DNA of 64,000 nucleotides. Origin: UBA4732 sp963823075 (lineage in GTDB: Bacteria; Planctomycetota; Planctomycetia; Gemmatales; Gemmataceae). The position numbers and the translations under genes are program-made. Shown in pieces: positions 34,691 to 43,684 of this stretch. The notes under the pieces were generated by a model. It worked only from the letters and a program-made list of their open reading frames with translations, made no database searches and was not told the origin of the DNA. The stretch lies in assembly GCA_963823075.1 (NCBI GenBank), contig CAWGKE010000001.1, forward strand, positions 2,232,001 to 2,296,000. The letters are read 5' to 3'. Every line of letters begins with the position of its first letter. Positions within the stretch are counted from its first letter, which is position 1.

Positions 34691-37336
34691 CTATTTCTCC
34701 ATCATCGCTCGCAGCACCTTGTAATCCGTCTTCCCCGTCCCCAGCACCGGGACCTTTTCGACCCGTCGCACCTCGTCCAGACGCATCACGCCGCGGAACC
34801 CTTCTTCCAGCAGCACCGCGTTGGCCTCGCGCAGCTCCAGGCTCTCCGTCGTAAACAGCACGATGCGCCGGCCGCCGTCCGTCTCCACGCCCTCGACGGC
34901 CGCCCGCGGGCCGTCCTCCGTCGGCGGGTAGCGCCGCGCGAACGGCTCCTCCAGCGCCGGCAGCGAGATCATCTCGCCGCCCGCCTTCAAAAAACGCTTC
35001 AGACGACCCCGAAAGTGGATGTATCCGTCGTCGTCCACCTCCGCCAGGTCGCCGGTGACGTACCAGCGCTTGCCGTCGATCTCCTGGAACGGCGATGGCC
35101 CGTCGTGGCCGATGTAGCCGGGGAAAACCGTCGGGCCGCCCACGAGCAGCATCCCCAGCCGGTTCGGCCCCAGCGGCACGAGTTGTGGCATGGTCTGAGA
35201 CCATGCCACAACGTCAAGGACGAGCAGCTCGACGCCAGGCAAGGGCTTGCCGACCGTGCCGCGGCGCATCGCGCCGGGCATGTTGCCCGAGACGACCGGC
35301 GAACACTCGGTGACGCCGTAGCCCTCCTGGAGGGCGGCGTTCGGGGCCGCCCTGGCGCAGCGCTCGAACAGCGCTTCGGGGCACTTCTCCGCGCCGACGA
35401 AGATGAATCGCAGCGAGCCGAGGTCGCCCGGTCGGGCGCGGTCGAGGATGTGACTCAGGAAGGTCGGCGTCCCGGCCAGCAGGGTCGGCCGGTACGCCGC
35501 GATCTTGGCGACCAGGCCGGCCGCGTCGGTCGGGTCGGGGTGGTGGACGACGCGGACGCCGCTCCCGAGCGGCAGCAGGCAGGTCACGCTCATGCCGAAG
35601 CTGTGGAACGCCGGCAAGAAGCCGAGCATCGAGTCCTGGCGCGTCCAGCCGAGGACTGTCAGGCCGCCGCGCTGGTTGCTGAGGATGTTCGAGTGGGTCA
35701 GCGGCACGGCCTTGGGCGCCTTCTCCGAGCCGCTCGTGAACAGCACGACGGCCGGTTGATCCGGGGAGACGTTCGGCAGACGGCCGCGCACGCCGCCCGG
35801 ATGCAGCCGCACTGCCAACAGCGTGCCGAGCCGTTCGAGAAAACTTAAGCTTTTTCGGATATCTTCAAGGTACAGATACTCGGCTCCTTCGACGGCGACG
35901 GCGGTGCGGTCGATGAACGCCCGCGACGTGACGACGTGGGTCAGCTCCATGAGCCGGGCGGCGTGGGCCAGGTTCGCGGGGCCGGTGGTCCAGTTGAGGA
36001 TCACCGGCAGCTTGCCCGCCATCGACAGGCCGAGCAGGGCGACGTCGCAGGCGACCGACGCCGGCAGCAGCAGGCCCACGTTCGGCGCCGGAATCCTGGC
36101 GAAGCGCTTCGCCATGAGCAGCACGCCGACGAGCATCCGTTCGTAGGTCATCACGCCGGCCAGGTCGTCCGCGACCGCCACGTCCCGCGGCGAGGCCAGG
36201 GCGCGGGCCACGAACGCCGCCGGGATCGTGTCGCCCTGGATCTCCAGCGGCGCGTCGCCGGCGGGCGGCCGGAACCACGCGGCGGGCGGCGGCTTGACCG
36301 TCCCCTTCTCGGCAAGGCCCTGCGCCAGCGCCCACATCTGGCCGAGGTTGGCCGGCACCTCGCCGCCGGAGAAGCCGAACTGCTGCTCCACCTGGAGCAT
36401 CACCTCCGCGCGATCGAGGCTGTCGAGGCCGAGCTGATCGAGCGTGGTTTCCGGCGTCTGCTCGCTCTCGGCCAACGGCCGATGCAACTTGTCCGCGATG
36501 AGGTGGTTGACCGCCTCCCTCGTTTCCGGCTTGATCTTGCTCGGATCGACCTCGCCGAGGCCGGCGGGCTTCGGAAAATCGAACCGGCGCGGGCCGAAGA
36601 GGAAATGATGCGGCACGAAGACGGGCTGCGACTGGCCCTTCGAGTTGTACCAGTCCTCGAACCAGGGGTTGATCGTCTCGCGCCGCAGCTCAGGCAGCCG
36701 GGCGCGATCCAGCCGTTCCACCGTGACGTCCACCCGCCGGCGGGGGGCGAGAAAGAGGAGATTGGCGAGGAGCAGGCCGACGCCGGAGAACAGCAGCCGC
36801 GTCAGGTTCGGCTCCTGGCCCGTCGCGGCGAAGCTGAACGAGCTGCCCCAGACGCCGGTGGTGCGCACGAGAACGACGGTCGCTTCCGGCGCCGCCTGCA
36901 AAATGTCGGTCAGCGCTCGCGCGCCGCCCAGCACCTCGACGCCGCGACGTTGGATGCGCCCGGACGGCCAGAGGATGAAGTTCTCGCCCCTTTTCAGACC
37001 GTCGATGACTGCGCTGACGGCCGTTTGGGCCTGTTCCCGCGCCCGCGCGCTGGCCTGCGCATTGAGGTCCGGCACCGGCAGGCCGTGGAGCAGCTTCATG
37101 AACGGCCACAGCAACGGGTTGCGGTACATGCCCTCGTAGACCATCGGCCGCGGCTTCAGCGCGGGCCACAGCGCGGCCAGGACGAGCGGCGGGTCGATGT
37201 AGCCGGGGTGGTTTGGCAGGATCAGCATGGGGCCTTTCAGACCCCGAACCTGCTCCAGCCCGTGAATGCGCAGCCGGTAGCGCAGGGCGAGAATGCACCG
37301 GGCCAGGCCCCAGAGCAGGTAGCGCAGCAACGTCAT
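34691..37336 (-). CDS. PlsC-ACP-acyl ligase fusion (Aas-like)
   Basis: An 881-residue three-part enzyme. Residues 30-220 form a PlsC-like acyltransferase with the NHPGYID motif (about 42-48). Residues 265-340 are an acyl-carrier domain with the phosphopantetheine site LGLDSLDRAEV. From about 390 it is an AMP-binding acyl ligase (VLFTSGSEKAPKAVPLTHSN, EGYGVTECSPVVSGN, WYVTGDLAEVDDDGYIHFRG). By family knowledge it activates a fatty acid and transfers it to a phospholipid or other acceptor. A perfect 31-base palindrome at 35182-35212 adds residues reading VAWSQTMPQL inside the ligase domain. The start at 37336 opens with a hydrophobic helix. Confidence 0.85.
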   Translation of the reverse strand: MTLLRYLLWGLARCILALRYRLRIHGLEQVRGLKGPMLILPNHPGYIDPPLVLAALWPALKPRPMVYEGMYRNPLLWPFMKLLHGLPVPDLNAQASARAREQAQTAVSAVIDGLKRGENFILWPSGRIQRRGVEVLGGARALTDILQAAPEATVVLVRTTGVWGSSFSFAATGQEPNLTRLLFSGVGLLLANLLFLAPRRRVDVTVERLDRARLPELRRETINPWFEDWYNSKGQSQPVFVPHHFLFGPRRFDFPKPAGLGEVDPSKIKPETREAVNHLIADKLHRPLAESEQTPETTLDQLGLDSLDRAEVMLQVEQQFGFSGGEVPANLGQMWALAQGLAEKGTVKPPPAAWFRPPAGDAPLEIQGDTIPAAFVARALASPRDVAVADDLAGVMTYERMLVGVLLMAKRFARIPAPNVGLLLPASVACDVALLGLSMAGKLPVILNWTTGPANLAHAARLMELTHVVTSRAFIDRTAVAVEGAEYLYLEDIRKSLSFLERLGTLLAVRLHPGGVRGRLPNVSPDQPAVVLFTSGSEKAPKAVPLTHSNILSNQRGGLTVLGWTRQDSMLGFLPAFHSFGMSVTCLLPLGSGVRVVHHPDPTDAAGLVAKIAAYRPTLLAGTPTFLSHILDRARPGDLGSLRFIFVGAEKCPEALFERCARAAPNAALQEGYGVTECSPVVSGNMPGAMRRGTVGKPLPGVELLVLDVVAWSQTMPQLVPLGPNRLGMLLVGGPTVFPGYIGHDGPSPFQEIDGKRWYVTGDLAEVDDDGYIHFRGRLKRFLKAGGEMISLPALEEPFARRYPPTEDGPRAAVEGVETDGGRRIVLFTTESLELREANAVLLEEGFRGVMRLDEVRRVEKVPVLGTGKTDYKVLRAMMEK
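35182..35212. repeat. perfect palindrome inside a coding region
   Basis: GTTGTGGCATGGTCT and its complement meet around one base. It keeps the acyl ligase reading frame open and encodes about ten extra residues in a loop between ligase strands (after LLVLD). It resembles the gene-border palindromes but is shorter and in frame. Confidence 0.8.
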
Positions 37337-37372
37337 AGCCGATCCTTGTTCCGGCGTCGATTCCGGGATGCC

Positions 37373-37639
37373 TCACATGGGTGGGATCGACTGGCGGATC
37401 TCGTCGAGGGCCGCACGGCAGCCGAGCCGGTCGCACCAGGCGTTGACCTGGAATTGCGGAACAAGGTGAGCTGCCAGTTGATCGACCAACTGCGATCCGG
37501 CCGGGACTACGAGATTCACATCGCGGCTGGCTTCCGCGGCGCCGTAGAAGTTGCTGGAAAACGATCCCACCAGCATGTACGGAATGCGGAGCGACTCTAG
37601 GCCTTCGATGACGGCCAAGGCGGCCTCGTCGCTGGTCAT
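37373..37639 (-). pseudogene. truncated nucleotidyltransferase-like protein
   Basis: Starts MTSDEAALAVIEGLESLRIP then YMLVGSFSSNFYGAAEASRD, the opening of a planctomycete nucleotidyltransferase-fold family (GSFSSN plus a following D motif). The family normally runs well past 150 residues; here it stops at 88 with an unrelated-looking end (CDRLGCRAALDEIRQSIPPM), so the back half is missing. Its ATG overlaps the stop of the upstream gene (ATGA). Confidence 0.55.
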
Positions 37640-37868
37640 CGCCGTTCCTCCAACCGGTGGGCCAGCGCCAACCGCTCGCGCAAAATCTCCTCGAACGCGA
37701 GTCTCGTCGGCGTCAGGGTACTGGTCCCGGATGCCGTCTTTCATAATGCGGCAAGCCATGTCAAACAGCCGAGGGCCGTCGAGGAGCTTCTCCTCCGGCG
37801 GCGTCCGTCGCGCCCGCAAGACGCGCTCACGGAACAGGGCGTCGATGAGTTCTTGCGTCGGTTCCATG
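37636..37868 (-). CDS. small conserved protein upstream of the nucleotidyltransferase, frameshifted
   Basis: Starts MEPTQELIDALFRERVLRAR at 37868. After DQYPDADETR the natural continuation lies in another frame (FEEILRERLALAHRLEERR) and stops at 37636, overlapping the next start by ATGA. Removing one base near 37712 joins the two. The pair of small helical protein plus nucleotidyltransferase recalls toxin-antitoxin pairs of the MNT type, but that is inference and no toxin motif is visible. Confidence 0.5.
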
Positions 37869-37925
37869 CCCCAATTCTGCCGCCGCCGGGCCGGTCTGTC
37901 AATCAAGGCCGACCGCGATCGCCGA

Positions 37926-38444
37926 TCACTTGCCGTCCGGGCGGGTGAAATCGACGACCTGGATCTGGCCCGCCTCCGCCTCGATCTTGTGTTCCCGCTT
38001 CACGCTTTCGCCGTGCTGCTTCCACCGGGCCGACACCGTGTATTTCTCCATTTGGCCATCCGGCAAGTCCGACGTGACGAAATAGCGCGTCGTCCCCGCG
38101 GTGCAGGTCGGTTCGCCGTCGAAGAGGACCTCGGCGGATGCGTCGGGGACGTGAACCACGATGACGGCCGCCTCCGCCGGCGGCTCCTTGACAGGCCCGC
38201 TGGGTTGCGGCATCTGGAGGCGCCGCAGCAGGTGATACAGAGGGTCGTCCGGCACGGCAGGGGTGGAGGCGGCCGGCGCCGTCGTGACGGAATGGTCCTG
38301 CGAGGCGTCTGCCGGTGGGGCGGAGGTCGGGTTGGACGGCGTCGTCGGGTAGGACGGGTTCTGGGCGACCGCGGGGGCGGCGAACGCCAGCAGCATAACA
38401 GAGACGGCCCCGGCGGCCGCTGACGGAAGGCGGGTGGGATTCAT
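37926..38444 (-). CDS. TIGR03000 domain protein
   Basis: 172 residues with a signal peptide (SAAAGAVSVMLLAFAAPAVA) and a Pro/Ser/Thr-rich linker. The C-terminal TIGR03000 domain (about 95-170) reads VIVVHVPDASAEVLFDGEPT then TTRYFVTSDLPDG and IEAEAGQIQVVDFTRPDG. This beta domain is characteristic of planctomycetes. Its function is unknown; an exported, wall-associated location is inferred from the signal peptide. Confidence 0.85.
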   Translation of the reverse strand: MNPTRLPSAAAGAVSVMLLAFAAPAVAQNPSYPTTPSNPTSAPPADASQDHSVTTAPAASTPAVPDDPLYHLLRRLQMPQPSGPVKEPPAEAAVIVVHVPDASAEVLFDGEPTCTAGTTRYFVTSDLPDGQMEKYTVSARWKQHGESVKREHKIEAEAGQIQVVDFTRPDGK

Positions 38445-38574
38445 GACACCGACTCCTGGTTCCGAGAAGGCGCCCGCCCCGGGAAGCCGCGCTCTCCCGT
38501 ATGAGACGGGGCTACTTCTATTGTAGGCGTCCGCCGGCGGCGCCTGTCCACCTCGTCCCGCGCCCCTGGCCGGA

Positions 38575-39144
38575 TCACATCTTTTGCGGATCGTAATGAT
38601 CCTTCTCCAGCGTGTATTTCACCGCCGGTTCGTCGTAGCCGGGCAGGCGGAACTCCGCCTCGCGGCGCAGCCCTACTTTCTCCATCACGCGGGTCGAGGC
38701 GCGGTTGGCGACCAGCGCCGTCGCCACGACGCACGCCGCATCCAACTCCGTGAACGCCGCGCGGACCAGGGCGCACGACCCCTCCGTCGCATAGCCCTTG
38801 CCCCACGCCGTCCGATGGAAGCGGTAGCCCAGCTCCATGTCACTCGCCCGGAAACCCGCCTCCGCCGCGAAGCGGTGGCCCAGGGCCGGACGCAGCAGGA
38901 ACCAGCCCAGGAACGCCCCGCCCGATTTCTCCAGGGCCGCCCAGACGCCGTACCCCGGATGTTCTTTGTAATACGGGATGTTGAGCGTCCGGATACGACT
39001 CCGGTACGCTTCCACGTCCGGCAGCTGGTACGGCCCGATGTAGCGCATCACCTCCGGGTCGGAGTCCAGCGCGAACAGCTCGCCGGCGTCGTCCTCGGTG
39101 AACTCGCGCAGGACCAGGCGCGGCGTCTCCAGCCGGATTTTCAT
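38575..39144 (-). CDS. GNAT family acetyltransferase (RimJ/RimL type)
   Basis: 189 residues from ATG 39144 (MKIRLETPRLVLREFTEDDA). The acetyl-CoA loop region reads ELGYRFHRTAWGKGYATEGS, followed by VVATALVANRASTRVMEKVG, typical of the RimJ/RimL-type acetyltransferase_3 fold. The substrate is unknown (protein N-terminus or small amine). It is a single gene, separated by about 130 bases from the TIGR03000 gene. Confidence 0.85.
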   Translation of the reverse strand: MKIRLETPRLVLREFTEDDAGELFALDSDPEVMRYIGPYQLPDVEAYRSRIRTLNIPYYKEHPGYGVWAALEKSGGAFLGWFLLRPALGHRFAAEAGFRASDMELGYRFHRTAWGKGYATEGSCALVRAAFTELDAACVVATALVANRASTRVMEKVGLRREAEFRLPGYDEPAVKYTLEKDHYDPQKM

Positions 39145-39286
39145 GATCGGCTCCCTCACGGCGCCCTGTAACGGCCGCGTAACTCCGTCCGATCGCTCTT
39201 GTGGTTCGTCGTATAGCATGGAGAGCGATGTCGGCCCGACGGCCGGGCCTGTCTCCCCACGTCCCCCTGTCCCGAGGAGCCTCATC

Positions 39287-40827
39287 ATGGTACGCCGAAG
39301 CCACGCCGCGGGCCTGGCCCTCGCCGTCCTCGCCGCCGCGCTGCTCAGCCTGCCGCCGAGGAGCCGAAGCCGGCCGACAAACCCGCCGCCCCCGACGACA
39401 AGACCGCCAAGGCCGACGTCCCCGTCGATATCCTGGCGACGGTCAAGGAGTGGAACTCCGACAAGTTCGCCGCGCCGCCGACCCAGTTCCGCCAGGGCAA
39501 CGTCACCCCGCGGCCGGTCGAGGAGAAGGCCGTCACCGCGACGAAGAACGGCTTCGTCATCCAGCTGCCGAGCGGCGCCCCGATCCCAACGCCGAGCGTC
39601 TACAAGGACCGCCTCTACGTCAGCGGCGGCTTCCACAGCCGGGAGTATTACTGCTTCGACGCCGAGACCGGCAAGCCGGTCTGGGGCGTCAACCTCGACG
39701 ACGACGGCCCGACCTCGGCGGCCTGCCAGGACGGCGTCATTCTGTTCAACACGGAGTCCTGCACCATCTTCGCCCTGGACGCCGAGACGGGCAAGCAGCT
39801 GTGGTCGCTGTTCCTGGGCGACCCGCTGACCAACACGCCGACGATCGCCAACGGCAAGGTGTTCACGGCCTACCCGGCCCTCGGCGCCGCGGCCGCCCAG
39901 AACGGCGGCAAGGCTCCGCCGCCCTGCTCCCACGTCCTGGCGGCTTTCGATCTCAAAACGGGCAAAATCCTGTGGCAGCGCTGGATCGACAGCGACGTGA
40001 TGTCGGCCCCGGTGGCGGTGGACAAGGAGCTGTACGTCACGTCGTTCGCCGGCACGGTTTACAAGCTGAACCAGGAGGACGGCACGGTGCTGTCGGCGGT
40101 GCGCAGCCGGGCCACGTCGGCGCCGGTGGTGGTGGCCGACCACGTCTATCTCACGCGCCGGGCCGACGACGGCAAGGGGGACGTTTCGGAGGCCGTCGCC
40201 TCCGACGCCCGCGACTCGCTGACGGAGGTGGCTTCCGGAAAGGCGAAGGACGCGCCGTACCTGGACAAGAAGGTGCAGGACAAGGCGGACATCAAGGGCA
40301 AGGCGGCCGGGCTGGACGCCGGCAACGGCTTCGCGGGCGGCGCCCCGGCGGCGGCCAACCCCACGGCCGCCTACGGCAACGTCGGCCAGTCGAACGTGTC
40401 GTCGATGCAGGCGTTCCAGGGTTCGCGCATCCTGTGGTATCGCGATTCCAACTTCAATACGATGGGCGACGAGATCGTGTGCAGCGACCCGGCGACGGGC
40501 CAGAAGCGTTGGTCGGTGAAGCTGGACGGCGATCTCAAGAAGGAGGGCGGCCACCTGGCGTCGCCGCCGGCCGCGGCGGGCGGCCAGCTGTTCCTGACGA
40601 CGCTCAAGGGCGAGGTGCTGCGGGTGGACCCGGCGGACGGCAAGATCACGGCCCGCTACGCGGTGGATTGCCCGGTGCGCTACCAGCCGGCCGTGGAGGG
40701 CGGCCGGATTTACGTCGGCACGGAGAGCGGCAAGGTGGTCTGCATCGACGCCGGCGACAAGAAGTTCACCGGCTGGCCCTGCTGGGGAGCGAACGCGGCG
40801 CATACGGGGCTGGTTGCGGAGAAGTGA
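39287..40827 (+). CDS. PQQ-like beta-propeller repeat protein, exported, frameshifted near its start
   Basis: ATG 39287 gives a signal peptide (MVRRSHAAGLALAVLAAALL). The frame then breaks near 39356, and the mature protein continues one frame away: KADVPVDILATVKEWNSDKF followed by propeller blades (YCFDAETGKPVWGVNLDDDG, IFALDAETGKQLWSLFLGDP, AAFDLKTGKILWQRWIDSD, CSDPATGQKRWSVKLDGDL). One extra base near 39356 would fuse them. About 510 residues. No quinoprotein catalytic residues are evident, so a binding or scaffold role is inferred. A palindrome follows the stop. Confidence 0.75.
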
Positions 40828-40860
40828 GACCGGCTGATGTTGGCCGAGGCGCAGACTTGG

Positions 40861-40913
40861 GGGGGTCGGGAGTCCCTGAATCCCGCTGCGGGATTCAGGG
40901 ACTCCCGACCCCC
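40861..40913. terminator. perfect hairpin after the beta-propeller gene
   Basis: Arms of 26 bases (core GGGTCGGGAGTCCCTGAATC) pair around a single T, 33 bases after the stop. It lacks a T tail. Part of its arm (GTCGGGAGTC) recurs in the hairpin at 45163-45198. A transcript end structure is inferred from position. Confidence 0.55.
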
Positions 40914-41028
40914 GATTGCTAGATCGCTTTTGTCGGCATCTTCGCCGGCCTTTGATAACCGTAAGGCGGCATGATCATTGATCTAAGTCAACTCACATAC
41001 GGTCAGCTAACGTCATCCGGTTTTCCTA

Positions 41029-41056
41029 TTGACTTAACGCAACCAGATGCTACCAT
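41029..41056 (+). promoter_or_regulatory. sigma-70-like promoter of the toxin/ATPase operon
   Basis: TTGACT (41029-41034) and TACCAT (41051-41056) are spaced by 16 bases in an AT-rich stretch, 48 bases upstream of the GTG start at 41104. It is one of the few recognisable housekeeping-type promoters in the window. Confidence 0.45.
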
Positions 41057-41103
41057 GTAATTGTGGTTAGGCCGAGCGCGGCCACGGCGACGAGGAGCAG
41101 CCG

Positions 41104-41454
41104 GTGACGCTTCCCGATGATCGTGAGGCAAGACTGCGCTGCTACCGAAACGCTCTGCGGAACTGGAAATTCCGAGGCTATGTGCGTTTCAAGCCACGGG
41201 TCGAGGAGGACTTGGCGAACCTCTTGCCGGGTCTTTCCTTGGTCGAAATCGCCCGCGAACTTCACCGCCACGTCGAAGAAGGCGGTGAGATTGATGAACA
41301 GAAAGAGCGGCGGCCGGAGTACGTCAGTTACGAATACCACTTCGACCTCCGCGTAGGGATCGGCGGCCGGCTCGTTTACTTCGAGACGATCCTGTTCTGT
41401 GAAGACGCCGACGATCCGGACGATCCTTTGATCGAAGTGGTGAGTGCGCATTGA
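41104..41454 (+). CDS. hypothetical protein, candidate toxin of a toxin-antitoxin pair
   Basis: 116 residues from GTG 41104, behind GAGGAGC. It is small and charged, with a C-terminal strand pattern SYEYHFDLRVGIGGRLVYFE then PDDPLIEVVSAH. I do not recognise a named family. The size, the ATGA overlap with a zinc-finger/HTH gene and the order in the operon resemble MqsR/MqsA-type modules, which also place the toxin first. The toxin role is inference from context. Confidence 0.6.
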   Translation: MTLPDDREARLRCYRNALRNWKFRGYVRFKPRVEEDLANLLPGLSLVEIARELHRHVEEGGEIDEQKERRPEYVSYEYHFDLRVGIGGRLVYFETILFCEDADDPDDPLIEVVSAH

Positions 41455-41988
41455 TGTCTGACAAGATTCCCCCTGTGGGGCGCGATCGCCCCTTTCCCTG
41501 GCGCTGCGTCGAGTGCAAGGCCAAGGAAGTGTTTCCGAAGGTTACGGACTACACGACCACGGCCAAGCACGATGGCCGCGCCTATACGATTCGCATCCCC
41601 GACCTGGCCATCCCTACTTGCCAGAAGTGCGGCGCCCAAACCTTTTCGGTCGGGGACGACGACCGTATCATCGCCGCCCTGCGCCGCCCAGGTGGGATTG
41701 CTCACGCCCCAAGAGATTCAAAAGCGCCGCGGCGAGTTCGGCATGAGCCAGCAGGAACTGGCGGAGCAGCTCGGCGTGGCCAAGGAAACGATCTGTCGCT
41801 GGGAAACGGGCGCGATGATCCAGTCGCGGGCGATGGACAATCTGTTACGGCTGTTCTTCGAGTCCGAGGAAGTTCGCAGGCTTCTTGGGCGACGGTTCGC
41901 CCCGGATTCGCCATCGCCCGTCAACCGTGTCTTCAGGCGCATCCAGGCGGCAAGCTGCGAGGTCGTGGCATTCAGCCTGCGGAACTGA
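41454..41988 (+). CDS. YgiT/MqsA-like zinc-finger HTH antitoxin, frameshifted
   Basis: The N-terminal part has a four-Cys zinc site (WRCVECKAK and PTCQKCGA, about residues 17 and 57). The frame then shifts near 41686: removing one C from CGCCGCCCAGG gives IIAALRAQVGLLTPQEIQKR. The C-terminal half is an Xre-type HTH (GMSQQELAEQLGVAKETICR). Zinc finger plus HTH is the MqsA/YgiT antitoxin design, which binds the toxin and represses the operon. It overlaps the upstream gene by one base and ends 12 bases before the ATPase gene. Confidence 0.7.
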
Positions 41989-42000
41989 GCGAGGCCCGTC

Positions 42001-43137
42001 GTGTACGTCATCACCTTCTACTCGTTCAAGGGCGGCGTCGGCCGCACGATGGCGCTCGTCAACGTCGCCGCTGAGCTGGTGCGCCGCGGCCGCAAGGTGC
42101 TGGTCGTCGATTTCGACCTCGAAGCGCCGGGGTTGGAAACGTACAAGCACTTGCGTCCGCCGAAGCCGCATCCCGGTATCGTCGAATACGTCACGGAATT
42201 CCGGCGAACGTGGCAGGCCCCGGAACCACTGGAATACATTTACGAAACGAAACCGATCGGCAAGAAGGGCGGCCGGTTGTGGGTGATGCCGGCGGGAAGG
42301 CGCGACGCGGCCTATCGCACCGCCCTGGCGAACCTCAACTGGCAACGGCTCTACAAGGAAGAAGACGGGTTTCTTCTCTTTGAAGATGCGAAAAAGGGCT
42401 GGGAAGAGGAGTTGAAGCCGGATTACGTCCTCATCGACTCGCGCACCGGGGACACCGACGTCCTGGGTATCTGCACGCGCCAGCTGCCGGATTCGGTCGT
42501 GCTGATGTTCACGCCAAACGAGCAGAACTTGGCCGGCTTGGAGAACGTCTGCCGCGACATACGCCGCGAGGAAACCGAGGGGCTGAAGAAGAGTATCCGG
42601 CTGCATTTCGTGGCAGCCAACGTGCCGGACCTGGATGACGAGAACGGCATCCTGCGCCGGCAGTTGCAGGCGTTCCGCGACCGCTTGGAGTTTAGAGACG
42701 TCTCCGCCGTGATTCGGCGGTATGAGAACCTGAACCTGCTTGATCAGAGCGTGTTCACCCTGGACCGTCCACACACCCGATTGGCCCGCTCGTACCGACG
42801 CCTTCTGCGGATTCTGCTCCGGGATAATCTGACGGATCGCAATCAGGCGCTGATGTTCCTAGAAAACCCGGAGCGAACATTCACGCTAGACAAGAACGAA
42901 GCCGCTCGGCTTCAACAGGAACACATAGTCCGCCTCCATAAGATCGCACGACACTTCAATGACGACGTCGAGATTCTGACCGAGGTTGGCACGTCATTCC
43001 ATCGGGAGAAGGACTACGGGAGCGCCGAACGGGTATTCGATCGTGTGCTGGAACTGGCTCCTGCCAACACCTACGCGCTGCAGTATCGAGATTTCGTGAG
43101 GGCTTCACGGGGCATCATTGAGCCCGTACCCGAATGA
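42001..43137 (+). CDS. KGGVGR-variant ParA-like ATPase
   Basis: 378 residues from GTG 42001. The deviant Walker A is FKGGVGRTMALVN (about 9-21). A Walker A' Asp follows in LVVDFDLEAPGLE, and switch-type DYVLIDSRTGDTDVLG near 140-155. The C-terminal 100 residues are helical and end in a TPR-like motif (SAERVFDRVLELAPANTYAL). The KGGVGR variant is known from ParA/MinD relatives outside plasmid partition, often in accessory loci. It lies 12 bases after the antitoxin-like gene, so the three form one likely operon. Confidence 0.8.
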   Translation: MYVITFYSFKGGVGRTMALVNVAAELVRRGRKVLVVDFDLEAPGLETYKHLRPPKPHPGIVEYVTEFRRTWQAPEPLEYIYETKPIGKKGGRLWVMPAGRRDAAYRTALANLNWQRLYKEEDGFLLFEDAKKGWEEELKPDYVLIDSRTGDTDVLGICTRQLPDSVVLMFTPNEQNLAGLENVCRDIRREETEGLKKSIRLHFVAANVPDLDDENGILRRQLQAFRDRLEFRDVSAVIRRYENLNLLDQSVFTLDRPHTRLARSYRRLLRILLRDNLTDRNQALMFLENPERTFTLDKNEAARLQQEHIVRLHKIARHFNDDVEILTEVGTSFHREKDYGSAERVFDRVLELAPANTYALQYRDFVRASRGIIEPVPE

Positions 43138-43267
43138 TAATCGCCAGCTGCGCCGCATGTGCCAAGGCGAGCCGTTGAGGCCGGCATTCCTCAGTCACCC
43201 GCGTCTTGAACCGTATCGGGGCGGAATTCCCCAACAACCGCGCGGACAGGCCAAAAAGGATGTGGCA

Positions 43268-43684
43268 ATGGTATTTCAAGAGCAACTCACTCTCGCAACC
43301 CGCCGCCACGGCGAGATGCAAGACCTGACGGCCCAGGTAGCCGCCGTCGTCGCCCGGTCGAAGGTGCGCACCGGCGTGGTTCACGTCTTCGCCGTCGGCA
43401 GCACCGCGGCGGTGAGCGTCATCGAGTTCGAGCCGGGGCTGCGGCAGGACCTGCCGGCGACGCTCGACCGCCTCATGCCGCCCAGCCGCGACTACGGCCA
43501 CGAGCAGACGTGGCACGACGGCAACGGCCATTCCCACCTCCAGGCCACCCTCGTCGGGCCGTCGCTGTCCGTCCCGGTCGCCGACGGAAAGCTCCTCCTC
43601 GGCGAGTGGCAGCAGATCTTCCACCTGGAGTGCGATACTCGGCCGCGCAAGCGCCGGGTGGTCGTGACGGTGATGGGCGAGTAA
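43268..43684 (+). CDS. YjbQ family protein (UPF0047)
   Basis: 138 residues from ATG 43268 behind AAAAGGA. Family motifs are clear: SKVRTGVVHVFAVGSTAAVS, YGHEQTWHDGNGHSHLQATL with the conserved His cluster, and LGEWQQIFHLECD. Members have been proposed to have weak thiamine-phosphate synthase activity. The stop codon TAA (43682-43684) is exactly the target duplication of the IS5-type element that follows, so the insertion preserved the gene. Confidence 0.88.
   Translation: MVFQEQLTLATRRHGEMQDLTAQVAAVVARSKVRTGVVHVFAVGSTAAVSVIEFEPGLRQDLPATLDRLMPPSRDYGHEQTWHDGNGHSHLQATLVGPSLSVPVADGKLLLGEWQQIFHLECDTRPRKRRVVVTVMGE

Noticed and set aside
40861..40913. Perfect hairpin considered as a definite Rho-independent terminator
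   Set aside because: There is no T-run after the stem, so only position supports termination.
42001..43137. KGGVGR ATPase considered as a chromosome partition ParA
   Set aside because: No ParB gene or parS-like sites adjacent, and the Walker A variant differs from canonical ParA.
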